A DNA stretch of 64,000 bases from assembly GCA_036365515.1 (NCBI GenBank), contig CM070873.1, positions 47,047,011 through 47,111,010 of the forward strand, read 5' to 3'. Numbering within the stretch: the stretch's first letter is position 1; the number at the start of each line of letters is the position of its first letter. This stretch comes from Torymus aiolomorphi (Eukaryota > Arthropoda > Insecta > Hymenoptera > Torymidae). Below are positions 31,725 to 43,333 of this stretch, piece by piece. The notes under the pieces were generated by a model. The model ran no database searches. It was not told where the DNA came from and saw nothing but the letters and a program-made list of their open reading frames with translations. The position numbers and the translations under genes were made by a program.

Positions 31725-33255
31725 TAACAAAGTTCATTTAACGTTATGTGATCTAAATCAAAGGTGTCCGAATATTCTATTAGTTTATTTGTTTAAAAGA
31801 TCTTTTATACTTATTTTTGTTAGATTTCGAATACTGCAGTAACCATTTTAAAAATATCTAGAAATGTATCCAAGCAAACCTGGCAATTTTCTAAATAGTC
31901 TAGATTTTATAAGCAGGAGTTGAAATTAGGAATTCGCGAACTATCCCTCTTGTGCTTTCGATGTTGTTCTTGTCGTTGTCATCGCCGTTGCTGGTGTAGG
32001 GGTATTAAAAGTTTAGCGAACACGTGCACAATAGAAGCTTTTGCTCCGTATCTAAATGCTCGATCGGTGGGTTAGTTATAATTGAGTTCGAGTGAAAGTA
32101 TAATACCTTCGCGTGTTGGCAAAACAAGTTTCGATTCAACTGATATAATGGATTTATTCCATTATTGCATTTTGTTGTTTTCACGATAAAAATAATATAC
32201 TTATCGATGATTTTTATTTTATTTTATTCAGATGTTTTATAAGAATGGAAAAGGGAAAACGTTTTGAACTTTTTCAAAAGGGGAAGAATTTTTTACATAA
32301 ACATGTACCCCCTCCATGCACTTTCTCCTCGAGTATCTAGCGCTTTCTGTCTCTTTCTCTCTCTTTTTTCGGCTCGTGACCTCTCAATAAGCGTTCTGAC
32401 GATCGTCAGTTAGTGACAACGTTGAAGTGCACGTAATACAACGTTTTGAGAGTGAATATCGTTTGCAGTATAGGAAATTGTGCTGTGCATAAAAATTTAT
32501 ACTTTTAAGAATATTTAAGTGTACGTGTGTTGATTAAAATGAAATTTTTCTATTAAAAAGTCTCTTCTAAACTCTATTTTGCTTGACGCGCTTATCGAGA
32601 GAAGTCTAACTCGAGCTGGTAGTTTGAGTCGGAGTGGGGATACCCTGTTCTTAGAATTGAGCGAGAAACTAGGGAAACGCGAGAGCGCTTATTCCGGGGT
32701 TGCACTGTATATTCAGTGATATAGATTTATATTAAGGTGTTTGGACCCAGAACAGTCATGCTCATTTTTAATGAGGGTGGTGATTGTGCAGTCGAACAAT
32801 TGATTGTTGACATTGAAAATGGACCCGTTTTCAGAATAAGACGCTTAAATTATTATTTGCCTATATTTAAAGAGTCAGTTTATTAATCGTAAAAGAAATT
32901 AAAATAACTGACTCTTTCAACTACTAATTTACTAATTTCCTGTAATTAACTATCAAAAGACATACACATTTATATAACCTTTATGTAACTGGATATTTGT
33001 ATGTAATTTATATCATTTTCATTAGTTTATCGTCATTAGATTATTGTCTAATATTTTATTATGTTCCAACGAATACTTTATATTTGTAATCGTAAAGATG
33101 AATTTTGGGGATGATATATATGTATAGTATATAAACATTATGTGGAATTCGATTTCGCAGTTACAGTATATGGTATCTAGACAATCATGCATTAAGAAAT
33201 CATTAAAATGCATCATAAAATGTAAAAAAGAAAAATTGTGTTTTTCATATTCCAG
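31725..33255. other. Region upstream of the receptor exon
   Basis: There is no convincing exon for TM1. A TCAGT arthropod-type initiator word occurs at 32406-32410 in less AT-rich sequence, and a 42-codon ORF lies at 32758-32886, but neither is supported further. The exon acceptor tract is immediately left of 33256. Confidence 0.35.
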
Positions 33256-33398
33256 TGTGACGAACTACTTCGTCGTCAATCTATCGGTGGCCGATCTACT
33301 AGTCACTATAATTTGTATGCCCATGGCAGTCAGTCAAGCAGTATCCATCATTTGGGTCTACGGGGAGTTAATGTGCAAGCTATTCTTTTACCTTCAAG
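33256..33398 (+). CDS. Class A neuropeptide GPCR, exon encoding TM2-TM3 start
   Basis: This exon encodes about 47 residues of a rhodopsin-family receptor: VTNYFVVNLSVADLLV (TM2, with the N-L-x-x-x-D core), the first extracellular loop with WVYGELMCK, whose Trp and Cys are the conserved loop residues, and the start of TM3 (LFFYLQ). The acceptor is TTTTCATATTCCAG|TG and the donor CAAG|GTAAGT. The exon enters with one base of a split codon and leaves with one base, which joins two bases of the next exon to make Gly. Insect receptors for short neuropeptides have this layout; the ligand cannot be fixed from these exons. The upstream N-terminal/TM1 exon was not found. Confidence 0.9.
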
Positions 33399-34345
33399 GT
33401 AAGTTCCTATGAGAACTGTGCCGTGACCTAGACTTCAAAATATTGAGTTTTGCCTTTGAATTATGTCAGCATTCTTTGTGACCCCCCGATGCGACGTATT
33501 TTCTTTGTCTTAGTAATGAGGCAAAGCAAATTTTTCTAAGTTTTGTGTAGGCCTTTGAAGTGAATTTTCAAAAAGGCTAGTATAGGTAATCATTTCATTT
33601 ACGATTTACATTGAAATTTTAAATGAAAACCATGTAAGGTACACCAAAATCTAGAAGCTTTTATGGGGCCCTTCTGCTAAAGTATGCCTATGCAATATGT
33701 AAATCTAAATGTACCATTAGAGTTTTGATTTATTGTTACAAGATAAATGTACAACCTTTGAGAAACAGATTTGGGAAGGTCTTTGAGGGTTAACTTTTGG
33801 TTCCTAAAAAAGAAGTCCAAGTACCGGAACAAGTTCTCATGGGCTTTTTTCTCTAAGTATGAACTACACAATGTCAAATGTGGAATTACTATGTCAATGT
33901 CAAATTATTTTATTAACAACTGGCATCTTCTATTAACCATACTACTGTAAAAATTTGTAAAAAGCTTTCATTTAAACTATAGTTAGTTAACAAATATTAA
34001 TGGTTTAGCGATAGCGTAAGTAAATGGTTAAAGTATATTTGAAAAAATTTTTAATTAAGCAAAATTTATTATCATTTTCTCACTATATCTTTGATGACTT
34101 ATCACTTCCTGAGAAATGCATATTTTTGAACAATCCAAACCTTAAATTAAAGCTTTTACGTCATTGTTTTATGATATTTTCTCGTTCGTTTGTATAAGAT
34201 AAATATTTAAATAATTATTACTAATGGATGAAATATCATTTTCCTATCATCGTGCGCAAGATTAAATTTCGCTCAACTTGATAGAAAAAATAGTTTATGC
34301 CACGCATAGGCGTGACAGCGCATTTATGTAAACGTACTATAGAAT

Positions 34346-34447
34346 ATCATACGACACTGTGCCTTCAGTGGCCCACTGCACGACGTGAATTATCACCCTC
34401 GCTGTGCTCGGTCGCTAATTTCACTTGGGCCACTTTTATAGCACTAT
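34346..34447. repeat. Hairpin module 12
   Basis: GTGGCCC and GTGAATTA on the left face TAATTTCAC and GGGCCAC on the right, with loop CCCTCGCTGTGCTCGGTCG. TACTATAG (34337-34344) lies just left of the stem. Confidence 0.62.
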
Positions 34448-34587
34448 GTCCTAATATGCTAAAACGATACTCATGAGCTAGGGATCCTTTACTTTCAGAG
34501 AGATTTGCAATAGGCGCCGTGGTGTGGAGAGTCGGACAGTAAGTCGTCGTACGGAACATGGCGCGCGCTATTCAAATATACACGGTA

Positions 34588-35118
<531 letters not shown>

Positions 35119-35831
35119 ATAATTATGTTAATAATAAAAGATGTTTGTAAAAACAATATTGAAAATTATTAGAGAAAAGATTATATGTTTTGTAAAGAAT
35201 ATTATCGAAGTTCATTGTCTAAAAGTTTATTCATGATACAAAAATTGTATAAGTAGAAATCGTGGTGTCAAATCTGTTGTAGAAACATTCCACAAAATAA
35301 GAATAATTCTTTTTTTTATGTACAATTACAAGGATATACGTTCAATGAACGATGATTTTGTATAAAATTGAAAATATACAATTTTGTATGAGAATGTTTT
35401 TGTCGCATATTTTTTCACTTCACTTCGTTTATTTCTCACATACGTAACAATATACAATATAAAAAAATAGTGTATAAAGTAGAAGTCATTTTATGTACAG
35501 TTCTTAAGATAGATCAGTGACGAAAAATGATTTAGTATAATAGAATGTTCCCACGAAAAAATATTATATGTTTCAAAAGATGTAAAATTTATCAGTATAT
35601 ATGAGGAAATCCACGGAACCTTTAACTGTTTTGATACTTTTTTCTTAAAGTAATTTATTGCTGCTATTAGTTGAGCGTGCGAAGCATATAAACGAGACAA
35701 GGTGTAAAATCTTCAATTTTTACGTAGAAAACTAGTCCGGTAATCCATACTAGTGTGCCACGCATGCTCAAGTGAAGTGTGTATAAATTTGTATGTTATG
35801 ATTCGCGAACTTATTTGAAACACACTTACGA

Positions 35832-35898
35832 CAGAGAATATAGAATATATATTATCTTACTCATAGAAGATAAGATAATATATATTCTATATTCTCTG
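35832..35898. repeat. Perfect 28-bp inverted repeat
   Basis: Arms 35832-35859 and 35871-35898 are exact reverse complements with an 11-base loop. AT-rich; could form a cruciform or RNA hairpin within the receptor intron. Confidence 0.85.
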
Positions 35899-36599
35899 CT
35901 TACGATGCACATAAATACGCTGGAGATCACAATTTCAATTTTATTTACTGTATTTCCATAATAACACCAACAAAATAACGTTGTAGCAATAGCTACGAGC
36001 GTGACTAGCAACTCAGCTATTGTGCAGTAGTGTATATACACGTACACACACACACATATGAAGTATCAGATCGGAAATTACGTCTGACCAATCCGCATTC
36101 AGCCTCCCAATTGGAAAATCCCTCTGAAAGTAAAGTTATGGCTCTGACGTTATGGCTCCCGTAAAAATCGGGACAGATTTTGACGAAAAAAAGCGGTATC
36201 TGGCTTAACGAACAATAGTATTGAGAAGCTTTTCCAACAGTTTTGAAGTACTTATATCTTATTCGCTCGTCAAACACGAATTTTTTCCATTTTCATCGTT
36301 TTGGGACCACTGTGCTGCGTAGACCCGTACAAATCGAGTTTCCAGGCCTAATCCCGTAAAAAACGAAATAAAATAATCCATAGTGACGATGTTTTTCTTT
36401 TTGTAAATTTCTTTTCATTATTAATTATTACAGATTAAGTTATTCATAATATGTAATAATTAAGTTATTCATAATATGTTTGCCAGAAATTCAGATCCAA
36501 ATATTAAGTCATTGTATATTCTAATTTTTAATTATCTCTAGGTTCTCTAAAACTGAAATGCCCTCGTCAGAATAATGTTTCATTTACAATACTAGCTAC

Positions 36600-36960
36600 A
36601 TTCAACGCGCTTCACGCGTATTATTATTATTATTTTTTTTTCTTTTTTTTTGAGGTTATGAACATGATCATGTTACTTAGTTTCAATTTAAAAGTTTGTT
36701 TTAATCAGTTTAAATTGTACGATAATAACGTAATTTTGATAAATAAAATAATGAAATTTTTCTTATAATTTTTTAATTATTCCATTTTTTAATACTCCAA
36801 CTCAAGAATTTAATCTTAAAATTCAAACACATTACATTTTGGCGTCTATTCTTTATTGACCAATCAAATGAGTCAACAACAACCAATCAAAACAGTCTTA
36901 TTGTGATGACAGATTTCATCCATAATTTTTTTAAGAGAGGAAAACGCGTATTTTCAATAA
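36600..36960. repeat. Diverged copy of the 40.75-kb foldback arm
   Basis: The words GCGCTTCACGCGTATTATT, TTGAGGTTATG and TTCTTTATTGACCAATCAAA occur in the same order as the right arm of the 40751-41727 element. One-armed relic. Confidence 0.5.
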
Positions 36961-37065
36961 AGACATTTTATTTTACGAAGAAAATCTTAGAAATATGTAT
37001 GGAGCGCCACTTTTTTATTAAAACCCAATCCCTATAAACAATTTTTTTAGATCAATAATATATCT

Positions 37066-37145
37066 ATATTACTCGCTACGCTCGGGCGCTAACTTCACGC
37101 CGTGCAATAATGGGCCACTTAAGTCACACGTATCGTAATGTACTA
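37066..37145. repeat. Hairpin-module fragment (3' half)
   Basis: This contains ACTCGCTACGCTCGGG, GGGCCACTTAAG and the end CACACGTATCGTAATGTACTAATT, matching the right halves of modules 12 and 14. The left half is gone. Confidence 0.6.
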
Positions 37146-37235
37146 ATTTACTTCTCTTGATGAAAAATTCATGTTTTCCAGTATTACTTTATATTACAAG
37201 TTCTTCAACACAAAATCTTCAATAATAAGAGTAAT

Positions 37236-37384
37236 TGATAATTTTAGAATCCACTGGCCATCCCTACCAAATTAGTGCTCTTATTTATTATGGATAAATA
37301 AAAACACATTTTTTCTCGTTCTTTATCCATAATAAATAAGAGCACTAATTTGGTAGGGATGGCCAGTGGATTCTAAAATTATCA
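37236..37384. repeat. Perfect 63-bp inverted repeat
   Basis: Arms 37236-37298 and 37322-37384 are exact reverse complements around a 23-base spacer. Perfect pairing implies recent origin or ongoing homogenisation. AATAAGAGTAATT occurs both just left (about 37223-37236) and about 45 bp right (about 37424-37437). It could be a MITE or a small-RNA precursor. Confidence 0.92.
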
Positions 37385-38189
37385 TTAACATAAAATCCTA
37401 CCATTCGATTCAAAAATCCAACTTAATAAGAGTAATTCTCTGTGTATTATTTACTATTATTTAGTTTCTTTAAGCCGTAAATCTATTTTACAAAGTTATA
37501 CACAATTAGTCCCATCAAGTACATAAGAGGTATATTTAATATTAAGTTCCGAAATTCATCAGGTCTGTCCCCTGGTAAAAATGTTAATCAACGGTTGGCG
37601 AACCGTTTGTCAATTTTTAACTTAAAATCGTTATACCATAATTATGTTGCTATTGTCGACGAAGAATAACTATGTATGCATGTGAAAATATTATATTATA
37701 GATACTTTAAAATATAATCATAGTTTTAAATAGTTTTCATTAAATTTTGATGTTAATCTTAAGTAGAAATGCCCTCATTTGATTAACATATTAACCAATG
37801 AAGTTGGTTTATTTTCTACCAGGGTCTGAAATACTAATTTTATGGTTTTTCTTGATGTTTAAAAAATTGTAGCATTTTTCAATTGGCTTGGCTGATAAGA
37901 GTTAAAAGCTTCCTATTACATTCTACAAGTAAAATGCAAACTTTTTTCGATCAATGTGCAAAATTATACAAAACGATACAAAAAGTTTGATGATTTTGAG
38001 TGAAAAATGACCAAAAATTGCAAAAAATAACAATTTTTCATATAGGATAACTTTTGTAATTATGAAAATATTAATCTAAAATTTTAGAAACATATTTTTT
38101 TCAAAAAATCTGCAAATTCTAAAAGTTTAAGGAACTTTGAAATTTTGATCTGCTTACTTCACGTGAAATATTCCATATTTATGTAGATA

Positions 38190-38226
38190 TGTGTGTGTGT
38201 GTGTGTGTGCGCGTGTGTGTGTGTGT

Positions 38227-38286
<60 letters not shown>
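38190..38286. repeat. (TG)n microsatellite
   Basis: Nearly pure TG with two or three interruptions. The Cys-Val and Thr-His open frames across it are artefacts. Confidence 0.97.
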
Positions 38287-38287
<1 letters not shown>

Positions 38288-38849
38288 TGGGGGCGTGTGT
38301 TTGTATGCACTGCTTCTGCGGAAGCGGCAGAGAAGAATAAAGCAGTCGCAAAGAAGTGATAAAGGTATGCAGGAAAGTGTCTACGCAGTCATGCATAAAA
38401 CATACTAGACGATTCCTTGCGGGATTCCTAATCAAAATAACCTCTGAAGCTGAAAGACTTTCTCTGGCTTTATTTAGTTCACCGATGCATGCGGTAGTCA
38501 AACTTCCGCTAGTGCTTGGCGATGTGTGTTTCTATTCTTTTTTTGTTTTCTTCTGGAAGAATCTTTGTGATAACATTGTTAGAAAATGTTGGTATGAAAG
38601 TTGTGTACACGCTTGCAAACGTATGTGTGCACGCGACGCAGGAGTCATCGTGATTTGGACTTAGAATACAAATATGCAAAAATATTGATGAAATAATTAG
38701 AAACCAATAATTGAATAATATTGAGCCGTTAGTACCTCAGGCATAATATGCCTAATATTTAAACAAATTATATAGTCTTCCCCAAGCGTTTGTACAGTAA
38801 TTTAGTACAGTCTAGCATGCATTTTGCATAGCCTTCATGTATTTGCCCA

Positions 38850-40190
38850 TAGTGGAGTGTATGTATAGATTTGAAGATCGTCTGCGCAGAAAGTGTGGTT
38901 GATAGTGCGTCCGTTAAGTGTGTCATATAAATCATTAACGTATAAGCTTAAGAGCAGTGGGCCAAGGACCGAGCCCTGCACTAAAAAACATCAGGAAGAG
39001 GGGACGTACCAATACTGGCGCAGTATAGCTCTACTCGCGTTTCGAATAACGTCTCGCTCAAATTTGGGAGACTGTTACCCCAAACAGATGTTTATGCAGG
39101 GTTTGTGAGAATTTCGCGCGCCATCTACTAGCCCTTAGCAACGGCACACTCAGTCACCCGTTTCGGGAGACTGAGTGCCCCAAAATAAAGTCACGCAACT
39201 CTACCTGTGTTTGGGGTAGCGACTTTCTTAAGTGGAAGAACCGCTATCTTAAATGTTTTTCAGTATGTGCAATTCCCAGATTTGTTTCTAGGCAGTCCAA
39301 GTTTTCACTATTTTTGGAAATAACAATCTGCGTACAACCATCTAAGTATTACTTAATCCACAGAAGCACCATCCTTGAAAAGCCCAATTCCCTAAGCTTA
39401 CTCAGCAGCTTAGTTGATGATATAGTGTCAAAGGCTTTGCTGGAACCGAACAAAATTAGTAGAGTGACTTTCTTTTTGTCTATGGTCATGCGTATGTCAT
39501 CTATTATTTTAATTCAAGCAGTCTGAGTACTGTGGTAACAACGAAAACCGGTCTGGAATATTGTTTTTATTTAAGTACTGTGATTTAGGTATGAGCGATC
39601 TTTTCGAGTACCTTGGAGAGAAAACACAGCAGCGGGATGGGACGAAAATCTGAAACAGATGCCAGAGCTGCAGACTTCTTAAACGCAGGGAAAGATGCCC
39701 TGAGCTAAAGAGGAGTTAAAAATACAAACTAAAAAGTTGTCAATAATCGGCAAAACTTTCGCGACCACACTCTGGGGAACCTCGCCCACCCTTCTTGCGT
39801 GCGAGGAAAAGTTTGAGGTAGCAAGGATTACATCATTAATATTGATTGGCTTAAAAGAAAAATCATCCTCAGTTGCAGGGAAAATTATGTCCATTGCTTC
39901 TTCTAAATTTTCATAAGGGGAGACAGATATTCCCGCGAAGTAAACATTCAGTTCGCCAGACGTAAAACCGTGAAGTTCCTTCTGTTTATGCTTAGGTAAG
40001 AAGCCGAGATTGCGCATCTCCTTTCAGATGTTTTTATTCTCATCAAGAGCGTTTACTAGCTGTCTATGAAGGAAGAAATTACGCTCTCGTTCAATGCGCA
40101 CATCGACTTCGTTACAGAGTCGAAGGAACTCCCGAAACAGCGCAGCACGCCCAGAGAGTTTGGATTAATTAGTTAGATAAAATATAAAAT
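38850..40190 (-). mobile_element. LINE fragment (Jockey/CR1-like), decayed and interrupted
   Basis: On the minus strand, 39679-40017 encodes a stretch close in layout to residues 360-490 of the 1.7-3.45 kb ORF2 (FTSGELNVYFAGIS, ATSNFSSHARR). About 39600-39670 gives SDFRPIPLLCFLSKVLEKI, and 38880-38980 gives GSVLGPLLLSLYVNDLY then FCADDLQIY, the RT active site. Stops and frameshifts break it, and an unrelated 39010-39250 segment, with facing TTACCCCAAACA and TGTTTGGGGTA words, interrupts it. It represents the part deleted in the first LINE, though it is not the same copy. Confidence 0.8.
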
Positions 40191-40486
40191 TGTTGTGTGT
40201 TTTTTTCCACCCTCCTTTCCATCGGCGCACAACACTGGACGGCAAGAACGTCAGAGGTAAACACTTACATAGCAATCTTCGATTTTAAAAATTTTAATTT
40301 TTAATTTTTTTACAATTTGATAATATTGTTTATATATTATTAATTCACTTTATACCGGATAAAATTCTCTACAATTTAAAAAAAAAAATTAAAAAGGCGT
40401 TTTTGTAAATAGGTATTAAATCTCTAAAATGAAAAAACCGCTGCCAATTTATTGGCAAGTAGCTTCCTCCAAATGAATTTATCGCT

Positions 40487-40595
<109 letters not shown>

Positions 40596-40750
40596 TAAAT
40601 ACAAAATATGTTTATTCATTCTACATCTTTTTAATGATTTACAATTTCATTAATATTTACAAAAATTACACATTTTTTCTTATTCTTGAAATCCTTTATT
40701 AGCTGCCACTGATATTACGACAACACATAATTACTATATGTTAAGATATT

Positions 40751-41727
40751 AATCCCTTTTTAAAAAAGTGATGAGCGGCCATGTTGAAGCATCTAAAGGC
40801 TTGATTTTGATTGGTGGATAAGAAGAAGGCGCGAGAAATTTACTGTTTGGAATTTAATGTTTGAATTTTTTAAATGGAATTTTTACATTTAGAGTAGTAT
40901 AAAAATGATTAAGTTCTGACTTTGAAAAAATACTTAAATAAGTTAAAAGTAAAACGTAATGAAGATACCATACATAACCTGAAAAACAGAAAAGTACTCG
41001 CGAAGCGCGTTTGAATATCGCTTGTAATAATAAAAAAACCTACCTACCCGGAGCGCAACTAACACACATGCACTACACCATCTACAATAAGAATCCCTTT
41101 TCTACATTCTTATTACCTCCACAATCATATTGTAGTAAAATATTATTTTATACCACTCTAACTTCAAAATCACAACTTTGATATGATTTTTCGGCGCTCG
41201 TGGAATAAAATACCGTTCGAAACTAATGCGTAAGTCGATTATTTAGCTAAATAATCGACTTCCCCACCCGTGTCGAAATGTACTATTACTGGCCTAGGTA
41301 TGTAATATACTATTCTCGGCGTCTAATTAATTGGTCAACGTATCTGGCTAATTTCATGTTTCGGCGAAGCGCGTTGTAAATTAACCTCAATAAAAAACAA
41401 AAGCAAACAAACAACATGTGTGCGTAGCGCGCGTCATTTCCATTTTCTAGTATACAAGCGATATTCAAACGCGCACCGCGCGTATTTTTCTGTTTTTGAG
41501 GTTTTGTATGCTATCTTCATTACATTTTACTTTTAACTTATTTAAGTATTTTTTCAAAGTCAGAACTTAATCATTTTTATACTACTCTAAATGTAAAAAT
41601 TTCATTAAAAAATTCAAACATTAAATTCCAAATAGTAAATTTCTCGCGCCTTCTTCTTATTGACCAATCAAAATCAAGCCTTTAGATGCTTCAACATGGC
41701 CGCTCATCACTTTTTTAAGAAGGGACA
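40751..41727. mobile_element. Foldback element with host-like hairpin in the spacer
   Basis: Arms of about 285-290 bp (outer word CTTTTTAAAAAAGTGATGAG, with its inverted partner CTCATCACTTTTTTAAGAAG) pair well, including ACGCGCGGTGC/GCGAAGCGCG-type words. The roughly 400-bp spacer contains a hairpin module. Related one-armed copies lie at 36600-36960 and 51417-52020. No transposase and no certain target duplication. Confidence 0.75.
41160..41290. repeat. Hairpin module 13 (loop deleted)
   Basis: An exact 30-bp palindrome (41232-41261, AAGTCGATTATTTAG and its complement) is followed by CCACCCGTGTCGAAATGTACTATT. The left flank (TTCAAAATCACAACTTTGAT, CGGCGCTCGTGGAATAAAAT) matches module 14. The usual CTCGCTTCGCTCG loop is missing. 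Confidence 0.75.
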
Positions 41728-42286
41728 TAAAGCCGTTTTCGAGAATATACGACATGAAAAGAGGGCTAAAACAATTTTAACTTAAAATATTTCTGAAATT
41801 CATAGATGAATTCTGAGATGTATTCTTTTACCTGAACAACTCATATAATAAATAATATACAAACTCTACATCTCCATTAAATTTTAAAGCAATTAAAACA
41901 ATTTTACTCCAGTTATTGTGCGACAAAGAAAGTTAATCTTATAAATACCAACATTTTTAATATCAAATATCTCAAAAAGTAATCGAACGATCTTTATGAA
42001 AACTGACACACATATTATCTATATCACATACAAAATTGTCTATAAATTTAGAGCTGATACATCGAGCCGTTCTCGAGAAATTACGATTTGAAAAAAAGGT
42101 TATCAAAATTTTAAACTCCAATATCTCTGAAATTTATGGAACAATCAATTTGCCCAAAGAACTCAGCCGAAATCTATTCAAAATCTACCCCCTAAAAGAA
42201 TTGCAAAGCGATTAAGCCAATTTTACTCCAGTTATCGTGTGACATACAAAACTCATTTTTCTCGATTTTCAATTTTTTACTCAAAA

Positions 42287-42845
42287 ACTACCCTGGTGGA
42301 AATCCGAAACATTTTATAACTAATAACTGACTATTTATTTTAGAAACTTGGTATAAAATGGGAATTTATCTTGTACAGTGTCTAGCTCCGGGTAAAACGC
42401 TTTTTCCCCTATTATATGGCCATTTAATAGATTGATAAATAGAATGAGTTTTTCGAAGACAAGCACAAGTTTGTTTTTAAGTATTTTAAAGGTATTAAAA
42501 CTGATCAGTTTTTTTATTTTGGAAATGGCTAGTAGAAGGCTTGCTGTTATGACAAGGAGTGAGAGAGACAGAATCAGATGGAGAAATAAAAGTTTTGCTG
42601 AATTATTCATAGAAGGAGTACAACAAATGATTTTTTATTGATGTTATTTATTTACATTTTGGTAAACCATCCAATGCAGTTTAATGCTCTTTCATAGATG
42701 ATAGAATTAGTAAGAAAATCAAATACGAATATTTTGTTGTGACGTCAATCTATGAAATAGGCAAATAATGGTCGACAAATCGTTTCATCATAGCCATTAA
42801 TTAGTCATTTTTACTAGCTATTTTCTAACTTCTTGGGCATTTCAT
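42287..42845. repeat. Dispersed repeat, copy 1
   Basis: Shared in order with 59149-59690: CCCTGGTGGAAA, CCATTTAATAGATTGA, TTAAAGGTATTAAAA, GGAAATGGCTAGTAGAAGGC, ATGACAAGGAGTGAGAGA, and an end rich in CTAGCTATTT. Non-autonomous element of unknown class. Confidence 0.7.
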
Positions 42846-43215
42846 ATAGATGAATTATATTCTGCATTATCATGATTTTTTTAAAAACATTTTACCATTT
42901 AGTTTGATAGTTATAACCTTTAAAAAAAAACTGTTTTTGTTAAAAACAAAAGAACCGTACAGATAATATAAATTTTTGTTTTGGAAAATATAGGTATTTT
43001 TATACTCTTTGAACTAGTATTTGTCCGATTCAAATATCTCAATTCTATCATTAAAAAAATGCAAAAATAAATTTTGCGAAAATCGAAAATTCAAAATAAA
43101 ATAAAAACGCTTCGGCAAATTAAAAAAAAAATTTTTCCCGCGATCGGATAAAAAAAGCATAAAAAAGAAGACCTGTCCGGTTAAAATCGATCGAGTGTAT
43201 CCTGAGATAAAGCGG

Positions 43216-43243
43216 TACACACACATATACACACAGACACACA

Positions 43244-43329
<86 letters not shown>
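43216..43329. repeat. (AC)n microsatellite
   Basis: Long AC tract, impure in its first 35 bp. Cys-Val open frames on the other strand are artefacts. Confidence 0.97.

Positions 43330-43333
<4 letters not shown>

Noticed and set aside
32758..32886. 42-codon ORF just upstream of the receptor exon
   Set aside because: No TM segment, ends in a stop before any donor, and no homology recognised.
39010..39250. Small TIR element with facing TTACCCCAAACA words interrupting the LINE fragment
   Set aside because: Ends are short and no target duplication could be read, so it is mentioned only within the LINE entry.
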